Origin: Candidatus Aminicenantes bacterium RBG_13_64_14
Lineage (GTDB): Bacteria; Acidobacteriota; Aminicenantia; Aminicenantales; Saccharicenantaceae
Direction of reading: 5' to 3'
Assembly: GCA_001773855.1 (NCBI GenBank)
Contig: MEXZ01000129.1
Location: forward strand, 9,264 to 19,618
DNA: 10,355 nucleotides
Notes under the pieces: model-generated
Told to the model about the DNA's origin: nothing
Seen by the model: only the letters and a program-made list of their open reading frames with translations
Databases searched by the model: none
In this document: positions 1 through 7,087 of the stretch, piece after piece
Layout of the letters: each line of letters opens with the position of its first letter
Position numbering within the stretch: position 1 is the stretch's first letter
Position numbers and translations under genes: made by a program

Positions 1-2133
1 GGCGTTGAGAATAGCTAGGCGGAGGAGTACGGCGGGAAGGCCCCAGAGGGGAATGATCACGGCGGAAGCCAGGGCCACCCCGACGAACGAGGCCAGGAGG
101 TCGACGCCGTAGCTGAGGCCCTGGTGCGGTCGCTCGCGGAGGAGAAGCCTGTTGGCGCAAACAAAGAGATAGCCCCCAAGGGCGCCGAAGACGAGCAGGA
201 GGGCGAAGGGGACGATCTCTCCGCCCGCCCCCGAAAGGCTCTTGAGCGCGGCGAGGAGCGTGAGGACGAAGGCCCCCTGGACGATGGGCAGGGCGGCGGG
301 GGCCGTCCGCTTCTGACGCCTGGCCAGTAGCGAGCCGAGGACGAGCCCGGCCATGAAGAGGGAGAGGAGGAGCGGGATCTTCCCGTAGACGTAGCCGAAA
401 TTGGCTTGGAAGGCGATGAACACGGTGAGTTCGACGACGATCGAGGTCAAACCCATGACGGCGATGGGCACGAGGAAACGAGCTGTGGAGCGCTTCCTCC
501 TGAGCGCCAAGAAGGCCAGGCCGAGGGCGAAAACGGCTAGGGGAGCGTCCAGAAGCCAGCCGGAGTGGATCCGGCCGGCCGCCTGAAGGAGTTTTGACTC
601 CAAACCGCGGAACTGGGCGGCCCAGAGGATCGAATGAAAGTAGTAGCTCACGGGCACGAGATCGCGGTTGATCCTCGTCGACGGGCCTGAAATTTTCCCG
701 GCCAGATACTCGACGCGAAGAGGGTTGAGGCGGGCGGGGAGCATCTCCGGGCTGACAAACCGGTTCCTGATTTCGAGACGGACGATCGCCGCCGTTAGAC
801 GGTCAGGGTCGATCGAGAGCGGGCTCTCCGAGGCCAGGAACACGCAATTGCCGCCCGGGACGGCCACGACCTCGGGAAAGACGCTGTGCAGGGTGCCGGC
901 AAGACAGCCCAGGAATTGGGCCAACGCGTCACTGATGTAGTTTTCGGCCGAGGGGACGGTGAAGCTGAGCACGCCGCCGGGGTTGAGTTTTTTCCGCGCT
1001 TCGAGAAAAAACTCGCGCGTGTAATACCGGTTGACCTGGGCCGTCGCCGGCTCGGGCAGGTTGAGGATGATCGCGTCGTAGCGTCCGTCCGTCCGCTCGA
1101 GAAAGGACCGGCCGTCCTGGTAACGGATCCGGGCGCGCGGGCTCCTGAGGGCGGCGAGATCCGCCGCGGCGAGGTGCTTTTCAGAAAGCCGGATGATGGC
1201 CGGGTCGAGCTCGACATAGTCCAACCGGACGCCGGGATATTTCAGCGCTTCGGCGGCGCCGCCGCTCGCTCCTCCCCCGACGAGGAGGACATTGCGGATG
1301 CCGTCGCGCTGGAGGAGGGCGAAGTGGACCGATTCCTCGGCGGCGCCGGCGTCCGGGTGCGAGAAGACCGTAAGTCCGTTGTCGAAGAGGGTCACCTGCT
1401 CTTCGGTCTTGATGACCTGGAGTTTCCCGTAGGGCGTGTCCTCAGCCTCGACCAGGCGCAGGGGTTTCCAGGCCGCTTTCTGGGATGGGAGGTCGAACGC
1501 GGCCAGGCAGGCGGCGCAGACGAGCACCGCGGCGACGAGCCAACGCGACCGTCCGGGCTTCATCCCCGCGAGGATCAGGACAGCCGCCCCGGCGCCGATG
1601 AGAGCCCCTCCCTCCCAATTTGAAAACCGGGGTATGAGAAGAAAATGGACGACGAGTCCGGCCGCCGCCGCTCCCGCCGATTCCAGGAGGTAGACAAGGG
1701 AAACGTCACCGCCGAGGAGACCGGCGTTGAAGACGAAGTAATGGCCCAGGGGGAAGCTCAGGAGAAAGCTCAGGAAAAGGGCGAACCCGAGGGCGGGGAT
1801 AAGCCCCGTGAGCTCGGCCGGCAGGATCCCCATCAGGCTGTGCGAGAACCTCAACGCGACGAGGCTCAAGAAGAAAAGGACGATCGCCAGGCCGTAGAGG
1901 CCGTAGAGGCGTCCGGAAGAGGACCCCTTCGCGGCTCCGGGCCGGGCGAGACTACCGAGGCCGCCCCAGAGAAGCCAGGAGCCGAGGAAAAGGCCGAACG
2001 TGAGTTCGTTGCCGTAAAATTCCGCGGAAAATTCCCGGAGGAGATAGATCTGAAAGGCCGCGGCCAGGAAGCCGAGGAGGATGGCCGGGAGCCGAGGCTT
2101 CAGGTCCAAACTCCGGGAATTGGCGTGCCGCAT
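1..2133 (-). CDS. Membrane protein with embedded spermidine-synthase-like domain (3' end beyond window)
   Basis: I translated the minus strand from the ATG at 2133: the frame stays open for 711 codons to the window edge, so the C-terminus is missing. About seven hydrophobic segments (residues ~15-230) come first, then a Rossmann-type spermidine synthase domain (~235-470), then at least five more membrane segments from ~525. In the domain are a glycine-rich loop GGGASGG (~residue 285), an acidic strand end VELDP, DGR (~340) and LNLPEP (~357). The family is usually called fused MFS/spermidine synthase; true members move aminopropyl groups from decarboxylated SAM. Here the Asp of the canonical GGGDGG loop and the catalytic Asp of the D-x-x-D-P motif are replaced, so polyamine synthesis is doubtful. 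The start overlaps the radical SAM gene by 34 bases, and a GTG at 2142 is an alternative; neither has a strong ribosome site. Family confident, substrate unknown. Confidence 0.85.
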   Translation of the reverse strand, partial: MRHANSRSLDLKPRLPAILLGFLAAAFQIYLLREFSAEFYGNELTFGLFLGSWLLWGGLGSLARPGAAKGSSSGRLYGLYGLAIVLFFLSLVALRFSHSLMGILPAELTGLIPALGFALFLSFLLSFPLGHYFVFNAGLLGGDVSLVYLLESAGAAAAGLVVHFLLIPRFSNWEGGALIGAGAAVLILAGMKPGRSRWLVAAVLVCAACLAAFDLPSQKAAWKPLRLVEAEDTPYGKLQVIKTEEQVTLFDNGLTVFSHPDAGAAEESVHFALLQRDGIRNVLLVGGGASGGAAEALKYPGVRLDYVELDPAIIRLSEKHLAAADLAALRSPRARIRYQDGRSFLERTDGRYDAIILNLPEPATAQVNRYYTREFFLEARKKLNPGGVLSFTVPSAENYISDALAQFLGCLAGTLHSVFPEVVAVPGGNCVFLASESPLSIDPDRLTAAIVRLEIRNRFVSPEMLPARLNPLRVEYLAGKISGPSTRINRDLVPVSYYFHSILWAAQFRGLESKLLQAAGRIHSGWLLDAPLAVFALGLAFLALRRKRSTARFLVPIAVMGLTSIVVELTVFIAFQANFGYVYGKIPLLLSLFMAGLVLGSLLARRQKRTAPAALPIVQGAFVLTLLAALKSLSGAGGEIVPFALLLVFGALGGYLFVCANRLLLRERPHQGLSYGVDLLASFVGVALASAVIIPLWGLPAVLLRLAILNA

Positions 2134-3221
2134 GTGTCGCACCGGCCGGCCTTGAGCCGGATCGCTTCGATACGGTAGCCGACCCTCTGGACGGCCACTT
2201 TCCCGCACCCGGGACAGAACGTGTTCTCGCCCTCGTGGCCGGGCACGTTGCCCATGTAGACGAAGCGCAGGCCCTCCTCGAGGGCGGTCTCGCGGGCGGC
2301 TTCCAAGGTGGATACGGGGGTCGGCGGAAGGTTCTTGACGAGGTACATCGGCTGGAAACGGGAGAAATGGACGGGGACCTGGTCCCCGACCTCGTTTCTG
2401 ACCCATTTGGCCATCTCCCGGATGAGGCCCATCCGGTCGTTCAGCGTGGGGATGACGAGGTAGACGATCTCCAGCCACGCTTTGGATTTGGCGACGGCGC
2501 GGATCGTCTCTAGGACGGGCTTGAGCTCGCCGCGAACGTATTCTGTGTAGAATTCCTGAGTGAAGCCCTTCAGGTCGACCTTGACGGCGTCGACGACGGC
2601 CAGGAGGTCGGCCAGCGGTTCCGGGTTGATGTGTCCGCCCGTCACGACGACGCTTTTGACGCCCCGGCGCCTCGCCCGGACGGCCGTGTCGTACATGTAC
2701 TCGAAGAACACGGTGGGTTCCGTATAGGTGTAGGCGATCGTGGGACATCCGGTCTCGATCGCTTGGGCGGCCGCCTTCTCTGGCGGCAGGTCGAAATGGT
2801 CGATCTGTTCGGGACGCACCTGCGAGATCTCCCAGTTCTGGCAGAACTTGCAGTTGACGTTGCAGCCCGCCGCGGCCATGGACAATGCGGAGGTCCCGGG
2901 CAGGACGTGGAAGAAAGGCTTCTTTTCGATCGGGTCGACGTTGAGGCTGCAGGCCTTTCCGTAGACCAGGGTGTAATACGTGCCGCCGATGTTTTCCCTG
3001 ACGCCGCAGTAGCCCCGTTCCTTGTCGCCGAGCCGGCAGAGCCTCGGACAGAGCCGGCACTCGACCTCGCGGTCGGGGAGCTTGTCGTAGTAGCGGGCCT
3101 CGACGCGGGAGAGGTTGGGTTTGGCGCCAACGGCGGCCAGGCCGGGGCAGACGGAAGGAAGGCCCGTACCGATGACGAGTCCGGCCCCAGCCGCTCCGCG
3201 GATGAACGACCGTCTTTTCAT
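2100..3221 (-). CDS. AmmeMemoRadiSam-type radical SAM enzyme with Tat signal peptide
   Basis: A 373-residue protein. The radical SAM cluster motif is C120-x3-C124-x2-C127 followed by QNW, which should bind a [4Fe-4S] cluster and SAM. Upstream is the family's Cys-rich N-terminal module (C55, C58, C62, C72, C91). The C-terminus has two CxxC pairs (CPGC and CDTC) and ends in IPGVW, typical of the AmmeMemoRadiSam radical SAM family (AmrS), whose reaction is unknown to me. The N-terminus is a twin-arginine leader: KRRSFIRG, then a Gly/Ala-rich hydrophobic stretch to about residue 33. The open frame runs farther upstream to 3875, but that part is a shadow of the DUF362 gene. The start at 3221 has GAGGAG 8 nt upstream (3230-3235) and overlaps the DUF362 stop as ATGA. 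The family is confident. Export is inferred from the leader and is unusual for a SAM-dependent enzyme. Confidence 0.9.
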   Translation of the reverse strand: MKRRSFIRGAAGAGLVIGTGLPSVCPGLAAVGAKPNLSRVEARYYDKLPDREVECRLCPRLCRLGDKERGYCGVRENIGGTYYTLVYGKACSLNVDPIEKKPFFHVLPGTSALSMAAAGCNVNCKFCQNWEISQVRPEQIDHFDLPPEKAAAQAIETGCPTIAYTYTEPTVFFEYMYDTAVRARRRGVKSVVVTGGHINPEPLADLLAVVDAVKVDLKGFTQEFYTEYVRGELKPVLETIRAVAKSKAWLEIVYLVIPTLNDRMGLIREMAKWVRNEVGDQVPVHFSRFQPMYLVKNLPPTPVSTLEAARETALEEGLRFVYMGNVPGHEGENTFCPGCGKVAVQRVGYRIEAIRLKAGRCDTCGTPIPGVWT

Positions 3222-4210
3222 AAAACAGTCTCCTCGACCGTTTCGATAGAACCGAGGCCGGCCCGGCCGAGGCCCATTTTTTCGGCCGTGGCCAGGTAAG
3301 CGGGCTCCCGGCCTTCCTCCTTGAGAGTCGGCAAGCCTCCATCGGCCCTGAGCCGTTCGATGATGCTCCAGCCGACGCTGTCGGCCGCGACCGGATCCAG
3401 GCTGAATATCAGCCGGCCGTAGTTCGCTGCCCATCGGGCGTGGTAGGAGGGCCCTTTGTGGTATTGGACGACGAGGGCGTCGATGATCGAGACCTTGTGC
3501 TTGCCCTTGACGGGGGGGGTGTCGAAGACTTCGGCGACGAAAGGGTTGCAGTGGAAGTCGTGGTACTTGTTGGGGTTGTGGATGGCCCCGAAATAGTTCT
3601 TCATCCCGGCCGTGACCCCGGCCAAGCCATGGTCCTTGAGGATGGCCAGGCTGACCGAGGCCGTGGCGAACTCCGTCTGGATCTTCGAAAAAAGACTGCC
3701 GACGCCGAGATGGGAGACGAGGCCGGTTTCGTACCCGACGCCGTCCGCGTCCGTGCCGAAGACTTTGATGCCGCTCCTCTCGGCGCTCGTCCCGTAGCCG
3801 GCGTCCCGGAGCTCCCTCGTCGTCCTGTCCCATATGAAGAGGTTTTTGCCCTGAAGGCCGTTTCGGGAGAGCCACGAGGCAAGCGGCAGGGCGACGTCGG
3901 GCCCTGTGCTGAGGGCTTTTCCTCCGATGGTGTTGACCTTGATCCCGACGCGGTCGTCGGGTCGGAAAAGGGAAGAGACGGCGCGTGGTTCGTCCTTCTC
4001 ACCTGTCAGGAGCGCGAACCCCCTGGCGAACATTTTGGTGATGACGGCCGGGTCCACGGCGCCGGTCGAGGTCCATAAATTCCCGGCCTTGACGATGACG
4101 ACGCGTGCGGCGGCCATAGCGAAGCCATGATGTCCCTTTTTCCGGGACCTGTCAATTGAGGCGCGGAGCGCCGAGATTGCCGGTATGGAAGGCTCGGAAT
4201 TCCGGGACAT
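3218..4210 (-). CDS. DUF362 domain-containing protein
   Basis: A 330-residue protein recognised as DUF362 from the opening strand ARVVIVKAGN, the VGIKVN strand (~residue 92) and the hallmark stretch KDHGLAGVTAGMKNYFGAI. DUF362 proteins are uncharacterised; some carry ferredoxin domains, but this one has a single Cys, so no Fe-S cluster is expected. It is the first gene of the operon, and its TGA overlaps the ATG of the radical SAM gene, which suggests coupled production and a shared task. The start at 4210 has GGAG 9 nt upstream (4220-4223). A second ATG at 4117 (residue 32) lies just before the conserved domain, with only a distant GGGA, and would drop an unconserved-looking 31-residue extension. 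No Tat or Sec leader is evident with either start. Biochemical role unknown. Confidence 0.85.
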   Translation of the reverse strand: MSRNSEPSIPAISALRASIDRSRKKGHHGFAMAAARVVIVKAGNLWTSTGAVDPAVITKMFARGFALLTGEKDEPRAVSSLFRPDDRVGIKVNTIGGKALSTGPDVALPLASWLSRNGLQGKNLFIWDRTTRELRDAGYGTSAERSGIKVFGTDADGVGYETGLVSHLGVGSLFSKIQTEFATASVSLAILKDHGLAGVTAGMKNYFGAIHNPNKYHDFHCNPFVAEVFDTPPVKGKHKVSIIDALVVQYHKGPSYHARWAANYGRLIFSLDPVAADSVGWSIIERLRADGGLPTLKEEGREPAYLATAEKMGLGRAGLGSIETVEETVL

Positions 4211-4272
4211 GAACGAAATCTCCGGATTTTGTATCGTGTCCCAGTGAATTCCCCCAGGGCTCCGACGGCAAT

Positions 4273-4293
4273 CTCAAGGCGGCTTGCCAAGAG
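4273..4293. promoter_or_regulatory. Imperfect dyad overlapping the -35 box, possible operator
   Basis: CTCAAGGC (4273-4280) and GCCAAGAG (4286-4293) form an inverted repeat matching at 6 of 8 positions around a 5-nt centre. Inside it CTTGCCAAG (4283-4291) is a perfect 4-base dyad around one base. It covers the -35 box of the plus-strand promoter, where a repressor could act. No regulator gene is nearby and short dyads occur by chance, so this is tentative. Confidence 0.25.
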
Positions 4294-4312
4294 AGCATCC
4301 CTTCGCTATATT
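4284..4312 (+). promoter_or_regulatory. Sigma70-type promoter for the DUF6599 gene
   Basis: TTGCCA (4284-4289) and TATATT (4307-4312) are separated by exactly 17 nt, close to the sigma70 consensus in an otherwise GC-rich sequence. Transcription would begin near 4318-4320, leaving a leader of about 22 nt that contains GGAGG (4331-4335) before the ATG at 4342. For the divergent DUF362 operon only a weak TACAAA (-10-like, 4228-4233 on the minus strand) was found, without a good -35 box. Confidence 0.6.
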
Positions 4313-4341
4313 AACCTTGTATGTTGAAACGGAGGTCGAGG

Positions 4342-5277
4342 ATGAAACTCACCCGGGCCTGGCGAGGATGGGCCGTTCCGGCCGTGCTGGCCGTAGTCTT
4401 GTTTTTAGCGCCCGCCGGGGGGCTGGCCCAGGGGAGAGAGGGGAGTCCGGAGCTCGCCGTTCTCGTTCCACGGGTCGACGCCTGGACCCGGACCGAAGCT
4501 CCCCGGAGTTACTTTCCGGAAAGCCTCTTCGAATATATCAATGGGGCGGCCGAGAGCTACCTGAGTTACGATTTCCGGGAACTCCTCGTCGTCGACCTCG
4601 AGAAGAAAGGCACGGAGGCGACGCTGACCTTGGAGATCTACGACATGGGGAGTCCCGTCAATGCCTTCGGTATCTTCGGCGCGGAACGCTACCCGGAGAA
4701 CAGGGCCGTCCCCATCGGCGAACTGGGTTACCTCGAGGGTGAGGCCTTGAACTTCATGACCGGGCGGTTCTACGTGAAGATGCTCGGGTTCGGGCTAGGT
4801 GAAGAGACGGGGTCCGTCCTCGCCGGTGTCGGGGCGCAGATCGCGGCCGCGGTCAAGGTCAAGGGTTCCCTTCCGGCGTTCGTCCTCGCTTTTCCCAAGG
4901 AGAACCTCGTCGCCCAGAGCGAGAAATACATCAAGAAGAACTTCATGGGTTACGAGTTCCTTCGTAATGGCTTTGTCGCGACGTACAAGGTCGGCGGAAA
5001 GGAATTCGAGGGATTCTTCGTCGAGGGGGAATCCGAAAAGGACGCCGAAGACATGCTCGGGAAGCTCATCGAGGCCCTGGCCAGGGACAAACAAACTCCC
5101 GAGAGGATCGCGCTCGACTATCACTCCCGGAACCGCTACGGCCAGCATCTTTACATCGGCCGCGTCCGGAACGGCCTCTGCGGCGCGATGCGTGTCCCCG
5201 ACGGCCTTGAAGCGGCGGGAGGTTCGCTCCTCGAAGCCCTGAAGGCGGCCCTGGCCAAGGCGCCGTCCCCGAAATGA
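4342..5277 (+). CDS. DUF6599 family protein, predicted secreted
   Basis: A 311-residue protein of unknown function. It begins with a Sec-type signal peptide: positively charged residues 1-8, a hydrophobic core ~11-25, and probable cleavage around residues 28-30 (GGLAQ). There is no lipobox Cys. The mature part carries the conserved stretch LFEYINGAAESYLSYDF (62-78) and then EIYDMGSPVNAFGIFGAERY (98-117), which I recognise as typical of DUF6599. The start at 4342 is chosen because GGAGG sits 6 nt upstream (4331-4335). The in-frame ATG at 4321 coincides with the predicted transcription start and is unlikely to be used. The gene is divergent from the DUF362/radical SAM operon and 15 nt upstream of an AI-2E-family gene, probably in one transcript with it. 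It is likely periplasmic or extracellular; its role is unknown. Confidence 0.8.
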   Translation: MKLTRAWRGWAVPAVLAVVLFLAPAGGLAQGREGSPELAVLVPRVDAWTRTEAPRSYFPESLFEYINGAAESYLSYDFRELLVVDLEKKGTEATLTLEIYDMGSPVNAFGIFGAERYPENRAVPIGELGYLEGEALNFMTGRFYVKMLGFGLGEETGSVLAGVGAQIAAAVKVKGSLPAFVLAFPKENLVAQSEKYIKKNFMGYEFLRNGFVATYKVGGKEFEGFFVEGESEKDAEDMLGKLIEALARDKQTPERIALDYHSRNRYGQHLYIGRVRNGLCGAMRVPDGLEAAGGSLLEALKAALAKAPSPK

Positions 5278-5292
5278 TCACCGGACAATAAC

Positions 5293-6306
5293 TTGGACGA
5301 AGACAGATTTTTTAAAGCGGCGATCGCGATCATCGTCCTTTTCGTCATCGGGGTCGTCCTGAAACTGGCCCGGCCCGTCCTCATCCCGTTCGTCCTGGCC
5401 GTCTTCCTCTCCTACATCATCGACCCCGTGCTGACCTTTCTGACCAGATGCCGATGTCCCAGGCGCGCGGCCGTCCTCCTCGTCATGGCCCTGATGTTCG
5501 TTTTATTCTATCTCCTCGGCGCCCTGGTCTATTCGAGCGGGAAGTCCCTGGCCGCTGAGCTTCCGCGCTACCAGGAGAGACTCAGCGACCTCAGCGTGTT
5601 CCTGGCGAAAGGGGTCGGGCCCTTCAAGGTCGATCTTTCCGCGGCCTTGGGAAAACTGGAGATTGAAAAAATCGGAACGTTCATCCTCTCCGCTATCGGC
5701 CCCTTCTTCTCGGTTCTCGGCAAGCTTCTCCTGGTCTTTCTCTTTCTCATCTTCATCGTCTCGGGCCGCGGCCGGGCCGCCGCAAAAATCCAAAAGGCCC
5801 TGGGCGACGGCCGGTCCGGCCGGATGAAGGCGGTCATCGAAGCGATCAATGCCCAGACCCGGAAATATATCCTCATCAAGACAGTCCTGAGCCTGGCCAA
5901 CGGCCTGATCGTCTGGGTCGTCCTGGCCCTCTTCGGCGTCGAATTCGCCCCCCTCTTCGGATTACTGGCATTTCTCCTCAATTTCATCCCCGATATCGGG
6001 TCGCTCGTCGCCACGGCCCTTCGGGTGGGCTTCGCTTTCTTTCAGTTCGGAACCTTCTGGCCCCCCTTTTGGATCCTCGTCATCACCGTGGGCCTGGACT
6101 CGGTCCTCGGATATTTCCTTGAGCCCAAGATCATGGGCAAGGGTCTCGGGCTCAGTCCTTTGCTTGTCTTTTTCTCACTGCTTTTCTGGGGGTGGCTCTG
6201 GGGGATCCCGGGGATGATCCTGGCGGTGCCGCTGACGGCCGTGATCAAGATCGTCTGCCAGAATGTCCCGGCGCTGCGGCCCGTGGCCGTCCTTATGGGG
6301 ACCTGA
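5293..6306 (+). CDS. AI-2E/PerM family membrane transporter
   Basis: A 337-residue integral membrane protein, close to the length of E. coli PerM and TqsA. Two hydrophobic segments lie near the N-terminus (~8-45) and a third at ~58-82. A soluble stretch (~85-135) containing amphipathic helix-like sequence follows, then at least five more segments. The family signature is visible as FLLNFIPDIGSLVA, and the C-terminal part reads GIPGMILAVPLTAVIK, both typical of the AI-2E transporter (UPF0118) family. Members export autoinducer-2 or act as ion or small-molecule exporters, so the substrate cannot be assigned. The start is a TTG with only a weak GGA 7 nt upstream; no in-frame ATG occurs until after the third membrane segment begins, so TTG is the best choice. 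Translation may depend on coupling to the DUF6599 gene that ends 15 nt earlier. It converges on rnc with a 19-nt gap. Confidence 0.88.
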   Translation: MDEDRFFKAAIAIIVLFVIGVVLKLARPVLIPFVLAVFLSYIIDPVLTFLTRCRCPRRAAVLLVMALMFVLFYLLGALVYSSGKSLAAELPRYQERLSDLSVFLAKGVGPFKVDLSAALGKLEIEKIGTFILSAIGPFFSVLGKLLLVFLFLIFIVSGRGRAAAKIQKALGDGRSGRMKAVIEAINAQTRKYILIKTVLSLANGLIVWVVLALFGVEFAPLFGLLAFLLNFIPDIGSLVATALRVGFAFFQFGTFWPPFWILVITVGLDSVLGYFLEPKIMGKGLGLSPLLVFFSLLFWGWLWGIPGMILAVPLTAVIKIVCQNVPALRPVAVLMGT

Positions 6307-6325
6307 AAACCGGGCGGTCAGACGA

Positions 6326-7087
6326 TCAGGGGAGAGTCAGGTCCTCCGCCTCGATGACGAAGGCCTCGGGTGAAATCTTCTTTATTTTGCGGCCGAAAAA
6401 GGCCTTGAGCACCTTCTCGGCGGCCTTCTGCTCGGCGCTTTTCTTGGACAGCCCCTTCGATTTGGCCAAAACCTTGTCCCCGAGATGGACCTCGACGACG
6501 AAGGTCCTGTCGTGGGCCGGCCCCTTTTCCGAGACGAGACGGTAGTCCGGCGCCGGAAGGCCCGCCTTCTGGCATATCTCCTGGAGCGCTGACTTGGAAT
6601 TGTTGATCGTCAGCGTTTCGGATTTGATGGGTTTCAGGGATGAACGGAGCAGGCCGCAGACGAATCGCCGGGCCGCATCGAACCCGCCGTCGAGATAGAT
6701 GGCCCCGGCCAAGGCCTCGAACGAGCCGGCCAGGATCGAGACCTTCTTCCTGCCGCCGCATTTTTCCTCGCCCTTGCCGAGGAGGACGGCCTTGTCAAGC
6801 TTGATCGCCCGAGCGAGCTGGGATAGGGCCAGGGTGCTTGTCGCCGAGGCCTTGAGCTTCGACAGCTCCCCCTCGTTCCGGCCGGGAAACGCGGCGAAGT
6901 AGAAATCGGCGGTGACCAGACCGATGACCGAATCCCCCAGGAATTCGAGTAGCTCGTTGTCCTCGGGGTGGTCCGGGCTTGTCTCGTAGGCGTGGGAGCT
7001 GTGGGTCAGGGCCCTGGTCAGGAGGCCCGGGTCCTTGAAGACGTGGCCGATGGCTTTCTCGAAGTGTTCGCGTTTTACGGTTTTCAT
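6326..7087 (-). CDS. rnc: Ribonuclease III
   Basis: A 253-residue enzyme that cleaves double-stranded RNA in rRNA maturation and mRNA processing. The catalytic domain (~8-150) carries the signature NELLEFLGDSVIG (44-56), giving E45, E48 and D52 as the counterparts of E. coli E38, E41 and D45. The second metal-site segment reads ILAGSFEALAGAIYLDGG: E124 matches E. coli E117, but the Asp equivalent to D114 is Gly121. A complete double-stranded RNA-binding domain follows (~160-232), with a Lys/Ala-rich final helix (KKSAEQKAAEKVLKAF), and then a short tail. Its ATG overlaps the pyrC stop as ATGA, so it is the last gene of the operon. The ribosome site is weak, which suggests reinitiation after pyrC. 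Family certain; full activity is less so because of the Gly substitution. Confidence 0.96.
   Translation of the reverse strand: MKTVKREHFEKAIGHVFKDPGLLTRALTHSSHAYETSPDHPEDNELLEFLGDSVIGLVTADFYFAAFPGRNEGELSKLKASATSTLALSQLARAIKLDKAVLLGKGEEKCGGRKKVSILAGSFEALAGAIYLDGGFDAARRFVCGLLRSSLKPIKSETLTINNSKSALQEICQKAGLPAPDYRLVSEKGPAHDRTFVVEVHLGDKVLAKSKGLSKKSAEQKAAEKVLKAFFGRKIKKISPEAFVIEAEDLTLP

Noticed and set aside
886..2178. Plus-strand open frames of 245 and 177 codons opposite the membrane protein
   Set aside because: They have charged, low-complexity composition and no family match, whereas the minus strand holds one continuous frame with membrane segments and a spermidine-synthase fold.
3222..3875. 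Apparent 218-residue N-terminal extension of the radical SAM protein
   Set aside because: It overlaps the DUF362 coding region in another frame and is Arg/Pro/Gly-rich with no family resemblance. The start at 3221 has a strong GAGGAG and a Tat leader directly after it.
4321..4341. ATG at 4321 as start of the DUF6599 protein
   Set aside because: It coincides with the predicted transcription start and would leave no leader. The ATG at 4342 has GGAGG 6 nt upstream.
5274..5291. Mini-ORF (ATG overlapping the DUF6599 stop, five codons)
   Set aside because: It is very short, out of frame with the AI-2E gene and has no ribosome site, so it is most likely chance.
6289..6302. Small hairpin GTCC-6 nt-GGAC at the end of the AI-2E gene as a terminator
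   Set aside because: It has only four base pairs and no following T-run on either strand, and it lies inside the coding sequence.
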